Shown here in pieces: positions 36,100 to 44,715 of a stretch of 45,105 nt of DNA; the stretch's first letter is position 1; the number at the start of each line of letters is the position of its first letter. This DNA comes from an uncultured Bacteroidales bacterium (lineage in GTDB: Bacteria; Bacteroidota; Bacteroidia; Bacteroidales; UBA932): contig CALVBH010000011.1 of assembly GCA_944325765.1 (NCBI GenBank), positions 1 to 45,105 of the forward strand. The letters run 5' to 3'. The notes under the pieces were generated by a model. That model did not search any database. It was not told the origin of the DNA and saw only the letters and a list, made by a program, of their open reading frames with translations. The position numbers were made by a program, and so were the translations under genes.

Positions 36100-39021
36100 A
36101 TGAAACGGGTATTTTTTCTGATGGCGGCAGCCGCATTCCTGTATGCTTGCCAAAACACCGGTACTCCTGCCGATTATGTCGACCCTATGGTCGGAACCGG
36201 ATTCCACGGGCACACGTATCCGGGCGCCACTGTTCCTTTCGGAATGGTCCAGCTCAGTCCAGATACGAGAACTGAAGGCTGGGATGCCTGCTCGGGCTAT
36301 CATTATGATGACGACACCATCATCGGGTTTTCCCATACTCATCTCAGCGGAACAGGGTGCGCCGACCTGCTCGACATCCTGGTTTCCCCGTATTCGGTAA
36401 AGCCGGAAATACAGGCCGGCGGCGCATCTGAAAACGGAGGGAATCCGGTTCTCCTGAAGCCCCATTACTTCTCTCACTCGGGAGAGCAGGCGTCCTGCGG
36501 CTACTATTCGGTGGAATTTCCCCGAGAAAATATTCTGGCGGAACTGACGGCTGCGCCCCGCACCGGAGTCCACAGATATACTTTCGGAAATTCCGGTCCG
36601 AAATACATCCTCGTAGACCTCAATCATGCCACTGTCGGCGAAACTATCGGCGATGCCTCCCTGCAGGTGCTTTCCGATACCGAAATTTCAGGTATGCGCC
36701 GCACTACGGGTTGGGTGGCAGACCAGTACGTATACTTCAACGCGAGATTTTCCGCACCTTTCACTGAATCCGAAATCCTCTCGGGAGGCAGGCAGATTCT
36801 TCTGACCTTCGCTCCGGAAACCGCGGCCGTGGAAATGGCGGTGGGACTTTCGTCCGTCAGTACGGAAAATGCCCGGGAGAACAGTCTGGCGGAAGTACCC
36901 GGACTGGATTTCGATGCAGTCAGGGCGTCCGCAGGAGCGCTCTGGGATGAAGCTCTCGGCGATATCGTGGTCAAGGGCGGGAAAAGGCGCGACCTTGTGA
37001 ATTTCTACACCTCCCGTTATCATGCCATGCTCGCTCCCAATATCATGAATGACGTAAACGGACAGTACCGGAGGAACGACGGCAGCATTGCGACTGTCCC
37101 GCAGGGCAGGAGCTATTATTCCACATTGTCCCTTTGGGATACTTTCAGGGCCTGGCATCCGCTTCAGACCCTCCTCGACACGGCTTTCGTGAACGATATG
37201 GTGTGGAGTATGCTGGATATGTACACCTGCGACGGGGAACTTCCGGTATGGCCCTTGGCTTCGGGAGAGACCGGCACGATGATAGGGTATCATTCAGTGT
37301 CCGTGATTGCCGATGCATACGCCAAGGGTATCCGGGGCTTCGATACGGAACAGGCTCTGGAGGCTATGGTACGTTCGTCCTGTATAAACGCCAAGGGTTC
37401 GGACAAATACATGAAATACGGTTATGTCCCGTCGAATCTGAAGCGCGAATCCGTATCGCTGACACTCGAATACGCATATGATGACTGGACCATCGCCAGG
37501 ATGGCCGAACTGATGGGCAGGAAGGACATAGCCGCCGAATATTATTCGAGAGCGGCGAACTACATGAACGTTTTCGACGGCAGCACGTCGTTTTTCCGCG
37601 GGCGCAACACCGACGGCAGCTGGGCCTCTCCGTTCGAGCCGTTCTCTACCGGAAGGGACTATACGGAGGCCACCCCATGGCACTATCGCTTCTTCGTTCC
37701 GCATGACGTACACGGGATGGAGCAGCTTTTCGGCGGGCGCGACCTGTTCGTCAAGGCGCTCGACGACCTCTTTACCCTGGAAACCGACGAGATGCGGATC
37801 GAACTCAGCGATGTGACAGGGCTGAAAGGCCAGTACGCCCACGGCAACGAGCCGAGCCATCACATGGCTTATCTTTACAGCTATGTCGGGATGCCGTGGA
37901 AAACACAGGAACTCACGCGCGAACTTCTCGACGAGATGTACAGCCCCGACCCTGCAGGTATCATAGGGAATGAAGACTGCGGGCAGATGTCGGCGTGGTA
38001 TATTTTCTCGGCCCTCGGCTTCTATCCGGTATGCCCCGGTACGGACCAGTTCATCCTGACGACACCGCTGTTCGAGGAAGCCGTCCTGACTCTCGATGGA
38101 GGAAAGACCCTGAAAGTGACGGCCGATGACCCTGGGCGGAACCGCTACGTCTCACGCGTACTCCTGAACGGGGAAGAGGTGAAGGCTCCATATATTACGT
38201 ATTCGCAGCTTATGGAAGGCGGGCAGCTGCATTTCGAACTCTCGCGCAGGCCCGTTGCCGCCGCTGTTTCCTCTCAGGATACGGCTTCCGCCGCAATGTC
38301 TCCGTATTCCATGACTTCGGGCAATTTCGTTTCACTTCCGTTTACCACTTCACAAGTGAACCTGTTCGTGGACAATGTCGACATAGAGCTCGGAACCGCC
38401 ACGCCTGATGCGGAAATCCGCTACACGTCCGACGGTACCGAACCGGATGAAGACTCGCAGCTCTATACCGGACCGGTAAGGATAGACAAGTCCGCGGTAT
38501 TGAAGGTAAAGGCATTCAAGGATGGCTTCGAGCCGAGCCCGACCGTAGTGCTGGATGCCGTGAAAGCCGAATTCATTCCGGCTTCACCGGCGAAGAATCC
38601 GGCAGCCGGCGTAAAATACACTTTCCATCAGGGCAAGTTCGGCAATGTGGCTTCCATGTCGCATTCGCCTGTCGCCGACTCCGGCACCATGCCTGTTCCG
38701 AGCATAGCATCCGCTCCTCGGGAAGACCATTACGGCTATGTTTTCAGCGGATATGTCGATATCCCTGAAACGGGAGTCTGGACATTCATGACCAAGAGCG
38801 ACGACGGAAGCGTGCTGGAAATCGACGGCGTCAAGGTCGTGGACAATGACGGTTCCCATGCTGAAGTAAGTGCGACAGGACGTATTGCCCTGGAAAAGGG
38901 GCTGCATCCTTTCAGACTGCTGTATTTCGAAGACTACGAGGGCCAGGCTTTGTCGTGGGGCTGGATGGCGCCGGGTGAAACTGATTTCATGGATATACCG
39001 GCATCCGTCCTCTTTCACTGA
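36100..39021 (+). CDS. GH92 alpha-mannosidase lipoprotein with chitobiase-C-like and PA14 domains
   Basis: A 973-residue SPII lipoprotein (L-Y-A-C17). The GH92 module (about 24-735) keeps the opening Y-V-D-P-M-V-G-T, the S-H-T-H-L-S-G-T-G-C motif, the catalytic acid in H-G-N-E-P (E584) and N-E-D-C-G-Q-M-S-A-W-Y. It should therefore be a conventional exo-alpha-mannosidase, unlike the first module of the tandem enzyme at 13238-17731. Added C-terminal parts are a chitobiase/hexosaminidase C-terminal-like beta domain (about 745-825; I-R-Y-T-S-D-G-T-E-P) and a PA14 domain (about 835-970; S-D-D-G-S-V-L-E-I-D-G), both usually glycan-binding. Lipid anchoring suggests periplasmic-face or surface location; which cannot be settled. 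First gene of the second mannoside group. Confidence 0.92.
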   Translation: MKRVFFLMAAAAFLYACQNTGTPADYVDPMVGTGFHGHTYPGATVPFGMVQLSPDTRTEGWDACSGYHYDDDTIIGFSHTHLSGTGCADLLDILVSPYSVKPEIQAGGASENGGNPVLLKPHYFSHSGEQASCGYYSVEFPRENILAELTAAPRTGVHRYTFGNSGPKYILVDLNHATVGETIGDASLQVLSDTEISGMRRTTGWVADQYVYFNARFSAPFTESEILSGGRQILLTFAPETAAVEMAVGLSSVSTENARENSLAEVPGLDFDAVRASAGALWDEALGDIVVKGGKRRDLVNFYTSRYHAMLAPNIMNDVNGQYRRNDGSIATVPQGRSYYSTLSLWDTFRAWHPLQTLLDTAFVNDMVWSMLDMYTCDGELPVWPLASGETGTMIGYHSVSVIADAYAKGIRGFDTEQALEAMVRSSCINAKGSDKYMKYGYVPSNLKRESVSLTLEYAYDDWTIARMAELMGRKDIAAEYYSRAANYMNVFDGSTSFFRGRNTDGSWASPFEPFSTGRDYTEATPWHYRFFVPHDVHGMEQLFGGRDLFVKALDDLFTLETDEMRIELSDVTGLKGQYAHGNEPSHHMAYLYSYVGMPWKTQELTRELLDEMYSPDPAGIIGNEDCGQMSAWYIFSALGFYPVCPGTDQFILTTPLFEEAVLTLDGGKTLKVTADDPGRNRYVSRVLLNGEEVKAPYITYSQLMEGGQLHFELSRRPVAAAVSSQDTASAAMSPYSMTSGNFVSLPFTTSQVNLFVDNVDIELGTATPDAEIRYTSDGTEPDEDSQLYTGPVRIDKSAVLKVKAFKDGFEPSPTVVLDAVKAEFIPASPAKNPAAGVKYTFHQGKFGNVASMSHSPVADSGTMPVPSIASAPREDHYGYVFSGYVDIPETGVWTFMTKSDDGSVLEIDGVKVVDNDGSHAEVSATGRIALEKGLHPFRLLYFEDYEGQALSWGWMAPGETDFMDIPASVLFH

Positions 39022-39040
39022 CTTCGCGCAGCTCCAGAGT

Positions 39041-39070
39041 GCCATCCCGGGCGAAGACGAGGGATCTGCC
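39041..39070. repeat. Intergenic repeat, copy 1
   Basis: GCCATCCCGGGCGAAGACGA followed by GGGATCTGCC, in the 91-bp gap before the phosphodiesterase/phosphatase gene. It matches the TCATCC...GGATCTGCC repeat seen at 42668 and 44672. Confidence 0.6.
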
Positions 39071-39112
39071 GTAAAACCATGCAAATACAGAACAACATAA
39101 AATAAACACATT

Positions 39113-41047
39113 ATGAACCGTATACTGAAAGCGGGACTCTCCCTGCTGATGCTCTTCACAGGAGCCGCGGCATTCGCACAGTCCCCGATAATGCTCCATT
39201 CCCACAACGACTACACTCAGACAGCCCCGTTCTGGCAGGCCTGGTCGCAGAAAGTACACTCAATCGAAGCCGATGTCTTCCTGACGGACGGCGGGCTGCT
39301 GGTAGGGCACGACGCAGAAAACCTTTCCGAAAACCTTACGTTCGAAGCCCTCTATGTAGAGCCGATAGTGACGGTATTCGAAAGGAACGGCGGCCGCGCC
39401 TGGAAAGATTCGGAAGAGACGCTGCAGCTGATGGTCGAGCTTAAATCCGATACGGAACGGACTCTCGCTGCCGTCTGCGACCTTCTTTCGCAGCGCCCCG
39501 ATGTCTTCGACCCGTCTGTAAACCCCGATGCGGTCCGTGTAGTGGTTACCGGCAATGTGCCTGCGCCGGAAGACTTCGGAAAATGGCCGGAATTCATAGC
39601 TTTCGACGGCGATGCCGGCACGGAGTATACTCCGCAGCAGCTTGAAAGAGTGGCCCTGATAAGCACCGATTTCTCGGAATACTCCCAGTGGAACGGGAAA
39701 GGTTCCATCATTCCCGCCGAATATGCGAAACTGACGGAAGTCATAGAAAAAGTTCATTCTCTCGGCAAGCCGGTTCGCTTCTGGAATGCCCCGGAAGGCG
39801 TGACGGTCTATTATACCTTTTACAACATGGGTATAGACTATATGAACACAGACCATCCTGAGACCTGCGCGGCCTTTTACTCCGACTTCGGAAACAAGAA
39901 TTTCCGGATAGGGGCCGGGGCCCGGAAGCATGGTGGCGTGACCGGGACCAAAAAACTCGACAAGACTACCAGAGACTTCTCCGGCTTCCAGAACGAAAAG
40001 CTTCAGCTGGGCGAAGGCATCGAAGTATATGAGCCGACATACGAAAGCGACGGAAGCGATGCTGAAATCAGGAACGTTATCTTCCTTATAGGCGACGGTA
40101 TGGGCCTGAACCAGATATCGGCGGGTGCATACGCGAACAAGGGTCTCACCCTTCTCAATTTCCGTCATATCGGATTTCATGTAAATCTCGCGAAAGATGC
40201 ATTCACCACCGATTCCGCGGCAGGCGGAAGTGCGCTGGCTACCGGCGAAAGGCATGACAACCGCCACATTTCCATGGCTGACGACGGCACGGCGTATCCT
40301 TCGCTTACGGACTGGTTCCAGGACAGGGATATGGCTCTCGGTGTCGTTTCCCTCGGGAACATAGCCGACGCCACACCTGCGGCTTTCTATGCGCACAACG
40401 TTGAGCGCGACAGCGCCGATGCCATCATCCATACCCTTTTGGACAGGAAACTCGACCTTCTCTGCGGAAGCGGGCTCGACCTCTTCACTGAAAGGAAGGA
40501 CGGCCTCGATATGACGAAGGCACTTTCGGATGCCGGATATGATTTCATTACCGATACCGACAGGATAAATGAAAGCGGCGGCCGGGTAATCTGTATCGAC
40601 GATACTATGGGCGATGCGGCGGAGGAAGCCAACCTTTCACTCCTCGCCGACGTGACGAAGTCATCCATAGAACAGCTCGGGAAACAGGGCAAGGACGGCT
40701 TCTTCCTGATGGTCGAGGGTGCGAAAATCGACTATGCCGGACATTCGCGTTGCCTCCCGGGTTCGATTATCGAGATGCTCAGCTTCGACCGGGCCATCGC
40801 TGAGGCTGTGAAATTCGCCGATGAGGACGGCCACACCCTCGTGATTGTCACTGCCGACCACGAGACAGGCGGACTGATTCTTTTAGACGGCGACGAGGCT
40901 ACGGGCAGGATTATGGGCGTGTATGTGTCGGATGACCATACTCCGTCGATGATACCTGTTTTCGCCTACGGTCCGGGCTCTGAAAGATTCTGCGGAGTTT
41001 ACCGCAATACTGAAGTGCCTGCCCGCATCCGCCTCCTCACCGAATAG
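39113..41047 (+). CDS. GDPD/PI-PLC-like phosphodiesterase fused to alkaline phosphatase
   Basis: A 644-residue exported fusion with a type I signal peptide (cut after A-F-A, before Q23). Residues 25-270 resemble the glycerophosphodiesterase/PI-PLC TIM barrel: H29-x-H31-N32, E52-x-D54 and H66 are the expected catalytic and metal residues. Residues 300-644 are an alkaline phosphatase: metal-binding G-D-G-M-G, the nucleophile S368 in T-T-D-S-A-A-G-G-S-A-L-A-T-G, and T-A-D-H-E-T-G-G. Together the chain could open a phosphodiester and then strip the phosphate from the product. In this neighbourhood a plausible substrate is phosphorylated mannan or a phospholipid-linked glycan such as a GPI, but the sequence alone does not tell which. 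The next start lies one base after the stop codon, so translation is coupled. Confidence 0.85.
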   Translation: MNRILKAGLSLLMLFTGAAAFAQSPIMLHSHNDYTQTAPFWQAWSQKVHSIEADVFLTDGGLLVGHDAENLSENLTFEALYVEPIVTVFERNGGRAWKDSEETLQLMVELKSDTERTLAAVCDLLSQRPDVFDPSVNPDAVRVVVTGNVPAPEDFGKWPEFIAFDGDAGTEYTPQQLERVALISTDFSEYSQWNGKGSIIPAEYAKLTEVIEKVHSLGKPVRFWNAPEGVTVYYTFYNMGIDYMNTDHPETCAAFYSDFGNKNFRIGAGARKHGGVTGTKKLDKTTRDFSGFQNEKLQLGEGIEVYEPTYESDGSDAEIRNVIFLIGDGMGLNQISAGAYANKGLTLLNFRHIGFHVNLAKDAFTTDSAAGGSALATGERHDNRHISMADDGTAYPSLTDWFQDRDMALGVVSLGNIADATPAAFYAHNVERDSADAIIHTLLDRKLDLLCGSGLDLFTERKDGLDMTKALSDAGYDFITDTDRINESGGRVICIDDTMGDAAEEANLSLLADVTKSSIEQLGKQGKDGFFLMVEGAKIDYAGHSRCLPGSIIEMLSFDRAIAEAVKFADEDGHTLVIVTADHETGGLILLDGDEATGRIMGVYVSDDHTPSMIPVFAYGPGSERFCGVYRNTEVPARIRLLTE

Positions 41048-41048
41048 T

Positions 41049-42665
41049 ATGGACATGAAACTGAAATCACTTATAATATTGCCGTTCGCGGCATCGCTGC
41101 TGCTCTCCGCAGCCGAAGCGCAGGACCTGAAGTCGGGTCCATACTCGCTGCCGTACAAGAACACGTACGTAAAGAACATCTTCGTCGCGGAAAACGAATT
41201 CCGGACGGCCGAGCTGGAAACCGTCATTCCGCGGCCGTTCGAAGAAGCCCGTGAAATCCTCCCGGCACCGTTCTGGGACGGACATCAGGAAGAGGTGGAT
41301 ATGTACTGGCACGCCTGGAAAATAGCCGTGGGCAATATCCGCCAGCCTCAGGAGGGCTCCGGTTTCGTATCTCCGTATCTCGACATAGCCTACAACGGAA
41401 ATATTTTCATGTGGGACGCATCGTTCATGATGCAGTTCGCCAGATACGGCTACCGCTATTTCCCTTTCCAGAGGACCCTGGACAATTTCTACGCGAAACA
41501 GCATCCTGACGGCTTTATATGCAGGGAAATCCGCGCCGACGGCTCCGACTGCTTCGAAAGATACGACCCGACGTCCACCGGCCCGAACCTTCTCCCGTGG
41601 GTGGAACTTTCGTATTACCGGCAGTTCGGCGACATCGACCGCCTCCATCACATCTTCCCTGCATTGTGCGCTTATGCACAGTGGTGGAAACTGAACCGCA
41701 CCTGGCAGGACGGCACCTACTGGTCCAGCGGCTGGGGCACCGGGATGGACAATATGCCGCGCGTCCCCGACGGATACAACCAGATTTTCTCCAACGGCCA
41801 CATGGTCTGGCTCGACACGAATCTCCAGCAGGTCCTGGTGGACGAGTCCCTGATTCAGATAGGCTTCTACATCGAACGCTGGCAGGAAATAGAGGAAATG
41901 GAAGATGAAATCAGATTCCTGAAAGGCTATGTGAACAAATACCTTTGGGATGAAAGCACCGGGTATCTTCACGACAGGTATTCCGACGGGTCCCTCTGCC
42001 CGACCAAGGGGATAGGGGCCTACTGGGCGCTGCAGACCGACATCCTCGAAAAGGACCGTCTCGACAGATTAGTCTCCCATCTGTCTGATACCACGGAATT
42101 CATGCGTCCCCACAGGGTGCCTTCACTCTCTGCCGACCATCTGAAATACAACGCCAACGGCCGTTACTGGCAGGGCGGTGTCTGGCCCGGCACGAACTAT
42201 ATGGTCATCGACGGCCTTTGGCGCAAGGGTTATCATGACCTTGCCCGCGAAATAGCAGGAAACCACTATGCTTCAGTATTCCGGGTCTGGAAAGATACCG
42301 GCACCTTCTGGGAATATTACGCTCCCGAGAAGATTGAACCCGGCTTCATGGCCAGGAAAGACTTCGTCGGCTGGACGGGACTTCCTCCGATTGCGATTTT
42401 CATCGAGTATATCCTCGGCATCAAGTCCGACTACTCCGAAGGTTCGATTGAATGGGATGTGCACCAGCTCGAAAGTCACGGGATAGAGCGTTATCCTTTC
42501 GGTCCCGACGGATGCATTGACCTGAAGGTGGACAAGCGCAGGAAAGCCGGTGAGGCTCCGGTAGTCCATGTGAAGACGAATGTCCCGTTCGACCTGACCG
42601 TTTCCTGGGGTGACGGCCGCTCTTCCACCCTTCGCATAGATTCCGACGGCGAGTACCGGTTTTGA
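41049..42665 (+). CDS. GH63/MGH1-like (alpha/alpha)6 glycoside hydrolase
   Basis: A 538-residue exported protein (signal peptide through A-A-E-A, about residue 24) of the GH63-like group that includes processing alpha-glucosidases and mannosylglycerate/glucosylglycerate hydrolases. Motifs seen: F-M-W-D-A-S-F (D123, expected general acid), G-G-V-W-P-G-T-N-Y and D-T-G-T-F-W-E-Y-Y-A-P-E (E422, expected base), then F-V-G-W-T-G-L-P-P-I. Eukaryotic GH63 removes the terminal glucose of N-glycans; bacterial members act on several alpha-linked sugars. Here it may remove glucose caps from, or trim, alpha-mannosides. Exact specificity is not readable. It sits one base after the phosphatase fusion gene and 56 bp before the metallophosphoesterase gene. 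Confidence 0.8.
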   Translation: MDMKLKSLIILPFAASLLLSAAEAQDLKSGPYSLPYKNTYVKNIFVAENEFRTAELETVIPRPFEEAREILPAPFWDGHQEEVDMYWHAWKIAVGNIRQPQEGSGFVSPYLDIAYNGNIFMWDASFMMQFARYGYRYFPFQRTLDNFYAKQHPDGFICREIRADGSDCFERYDPTSTGPNLLPWVELSYYRQFGDIDRLHHIFPALCAYAQWWKLNRTWQDGTYWSSGWGTGMDNMPRVPDGYNQIFSNGHMVWLDTNLQQVLVDESLIQIGFYIERWQEIEEMEDEIRFLKGYVNKYLWDESTGYLHDRYSDGSLCPTKGIGAYWALQTDILEKDRLDRLVSHLSDTTEFMRPHRVPSLSADHLKYNANGRYWQGGVWPGTNYMVIDGLWRKGYHDLAREIAGNHYASVFRVWKDTGTFWEYYAPEKIEPGFMARKDFVGWTGLPPIAIFIEYILGIKSDYSEGSIEWDVHQLESHGIERYPFGPDGCIDLKVDKRRKAGEAPVVHVKTNVPFDLTVSWGDGRSSTLRIDSDGEYRF

Positions 42666-42667
42666 CT

Positions 42668-42708
42668 GTCATCCGGAACAGAACCGGATGATCTGCCGAA
42701 TATTAAGA
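42668..42708. repeat. Intergenic repeat, copy 2, containing an 8-bp hairpin
   Basis: TGTCATCC ... GATCTGCCGAATATTAAG. TCATCCGG (42669-42676) pairs exactly with CCGGATGA (42684-42691). The outer parts are nearly identical to the copy at 44672-44712. Confidence 0.65.
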
Positions 42709-42721
42709 AATACTAAATTAT

Positions 42722-43723
42722 ATGAAAAGAATCATAACCACACTTACTGTCGCTGCCGCCATTACGGCGACAATGTCAGCCCAGCAGTCCGATCTCGCGT
42801 TCCGCGACAACGGCGAATTCAAGATACTCCAGTTCACCGACATGCACCTCGATGCAAGCACAGCCTACCGCCGGGCCCAGGCGGAAAAGACTTTCGCCCG
42901 TCTGAGCCGCAATGTCAGGGCCGAAAAGCCGGATTTCATAGCCTTTACCGGGGACATAGTTACCGGCAAACCGGCAGCCGGGATGTGGTCCCGCCTGACT
43001 GACTCTTTGGACGTCTACGGAATCCCGTACTGCGTAGTGCTCGGAAATCATGATGCGGAACAGGATCTTACGCGCGGACAGATAGCCGATATGGCCATGG
43101 CTTCTTCATACAGCCTCAACGCTGAAAACGCGGCCGGTGAACTTGCGGATATGGAATTCAGTATACGCGGCAGCCGGGGCGGCGATGTTGCGGCAGCCCT
43201 TTATTTCCTCGATTCCCACGATTACTCTACGATCGACGGCATTGAAGGTTACGGCTGGTTTACTCCCGGCCAGGTTTCCTGGTTGCGGGAGAGGACGGCT
43301 GCTATGACCGGGAAAAACGGCGATGAACCGGTTCCGGCTCTCGCATTCTTCCATATTGCCCTCAAGGAATATGTACCGGCGTGGAGGAATCCTGAAAATA
43401 CGCATATCGGCCGTGCCGCGGAAGATGAATGTCCGGGTGCGCTGAATTCAGGCATGCTTGCGGCGATGGCTGAAACAGGCAGCGTTATGGGGACATTTGT
43501 CGGCCACGACCATGATATCGACTATATCGTGGCGGAGAACGGAATCGCCATGGGATACGGCCGCTTTTCGGGCGATGATACTACCTATAACAACCTCCGT
43601 CCGGGAGTCCGTGTGATAGTGCTGAAGGAAGGGAAGAGGGCTTTCGAGACCTGGATTTGCGAAGATGACGGCAGGACTGTGGACCATGCCGTGTTTGAGA
43701 ACGGTAAAATCAAGGAACTTTAG
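42722..43723 (+). CDS. Calcineurin-like metallophosphoesterase, exported
   Basis: A 333-residue protein with a signal peptide (MKRIITTLTVAAAITATMSA) and all metallophosphoesterase motifs: F-T-D-M-H-L-D (D-x-H), G-D-I-V (G-D), G-N-H-D, F-F-H-I-A and G-H-D-H-D. It binds two metal ions and cleaves phosphomonoesters or diesters in the periplasm. It resembles the purple-acid-phosphatase-like exported phosphatases common in Bacteroidales. Its place between a glycosidase and a sugar kinase suggests removal of phosphate from sugar fragments. The ROK gene starts 4 bp after its stop codon. Substrate is not known. Confidence 0.85.
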   Translation: MKRIITTLTVAAAITATMSAQQSDLAFRDNGEFKILQFTDMHLDASTAYRRAQAEKTFARLSRNVRAEKPDFIAFTGDIVTGKPAAGMWSRLTDSLDVYGIPYCVVLGNHDAEQDLTRGQIADMAMASSYSLNAENAAGELADMEFSIRGSRGGDVAAALYFLDSHDYSTIDGIEGYGWFTPGQVSWLRERTAAMTGKNGDEPVPALAFFHIALKEYVPAWRNPENTHIGRAAEDECPGALNSGMLAAMAETGSVMGTFVGHDHDIDYIVAENGIAMGYGRFSGDDTTYNNLRPGVRVIVLKEGKRAFETWICEDDGRTVDHAVFENGKIKEL

Positions 43724-43727
43724 CTTT

Positions 43728-44555
43728 ATGAACGTAGCTGTAGATTTGGGAGGCACGAATGTTCGTGTCGGACTTGTAGACGGGGATAGAATTCTGGAAA
43801 TCCTTTCACAGCCTTGCCGTGCGCATGGAGATGAAAGTGAGGTCCTGGAGCAGATTTTCTCTATGATTTCCACGGTTTCGCAGGGTCGTTCCGTGAAAGG
43901 AATCGGAGTGGGGGTTCCCTCTGTCGTGGATATGGAAAAGGGAATAGTGTATGATGTGGTGGGTATCCCGTCCTGGAAGGAAGTGCATCTGAAGGATTTG
44001 CTGGAAGAGAAGTTCGACATACCTGTCAGCGTAAACAATGACAGCAACTGTTTTGCCCTCGGTGTCAGCCGTTACGGCGAAGCCAAAGGTTACGGCTCGG
44101 CATTGGGTGTCACCCTCGGGACAGGAGTCGGCAGCGGTCTGGTGATTGACGGCCGGCTTTATGCCGGACACAATACCGGGGCAGGCGAGATAGGTATGAT
44201 TCCGTATCTGGACAGGGACTATGAATTCTATTGCAGCAGCCGTTTCTTCGTTTCCAGAGGAACGACTGGAAAGGATGCCGCGGCGAATGCTGCGTCAGGG
44301 GATCCTTCGGCATTGGCTCTGATGGATGAATTCGGTACCAATATCGGTATGCTGGTCAAGACGATTATGTTTGCCTTCGACCCGGAGGTGATAGTGTTCG
44401 GAGGCAGCATAGCCAACGCGTTTGAATTGTTCGGCAAGAGTATGTACGCCGAAATGGAGTCTTTCCCGTACCGGAAGAGTGTCGGGAGGCTTCGAGTCTG
44501 CCGTTCTACAGTGCCGAATATAAGCATTCTCGGTGCCTCGTCCCTCTGCGAATGA
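43728..44555 (+). CDS. ROK-family sugar kinase lacking the zinc motif
   Basis: A 275-residue cytosolic ROK kinase. The ATG at 43728 was preferred to an in-frame start at 43665, which lies inside the upstream gene. Present are the ATP loop V-D-L-G-G-T-N-V-R-V-G (5-15), the catalytic base D105 in N-N-D-S-N-C, and G-T-G-V-G-S-G. Normal ROK kinases continue E-I-G-H and then C-x-C-G-x-x-G-C, which bind zinc. Here E154-I-G is followed by Met157, and the cysteine cluster is replaced by an aromatic stretch (Y-E-F-Y-C-S-S-R-F-F). A few ROK kinases without zinc are known, including some N-acetylmannosamine kinases. In this group a mannose or hexosamine kinase is likely, feeding the sugar released by the hydrolases into central metabolism. 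Confidence 0.85.
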   Translation: MNVAVDLGGTNVRVGLVDGDRILEILSQPCRAHGDESEVLEQIFSMISTVSQGRSVKGIGVGVPSVVDMEKGIVYDVVGIPSWKEVHLKDLLEEKFDIPVSVNNDSNCFALGVSRYGEAKGYGSALGVTLGTGVGSGLVIDGRLYAGHNTGAGEIGMIPYLDRDYEFYCSSRFFVSRGTTGKDAAANAASGDPSALALMDEFGTNIGMLVKTIMFAFDPEVIVFGGSIANAFELFGKSMYAEMESFPYRKSVGRLRVCRSTVPNISILGASSLCE

Positions 44556-44564
44556 CAGCACCTT

Positions 44565-44712
44565 TATGTGTCATCCCGAGGTGTGGAGAGGCGGCGCAGC
44601 TCGCGCAGACTACAACCCTCTTACGAGGGTCAACAGCACTCGCTGTCACCGCCTCTCCGCAACGCCCTATGTGTCATCCCGAGCGTAGTCGAGGGATCTG
44701 CCAAATATTAAG
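44565..44712. repeat. Composite repeat cluster with nested hairpins (includes intergenic repeat copy 3)
   Basis: The 16-bp sequence TATGTGTCATCCCGAG occurs at 44565-44580 and 44668-44683. Between them GGAGAGGCGG (44585-44594) pairs exactly with CCGCCTCTCC (44649-44658), and inside that ACCCTC (44615-44620) pairs with GAGGGT (44625-44630). The tail 44672-44712 is the third copy of the TCATCC...GATCTGCC repeat. No coding potential is seen. It fills the gap between the ROK and GH20 genes. Confidence 0.8.
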
Positions 44713-44715
44713 CTT

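Noticed and set aside
43665-43727. Longer N-terminus for the ROK kinase
   Set aside because: It lies within the metallophosphoesterase coding sequence; the ATG at 43728 begins exactly with the ROK ATP loop.
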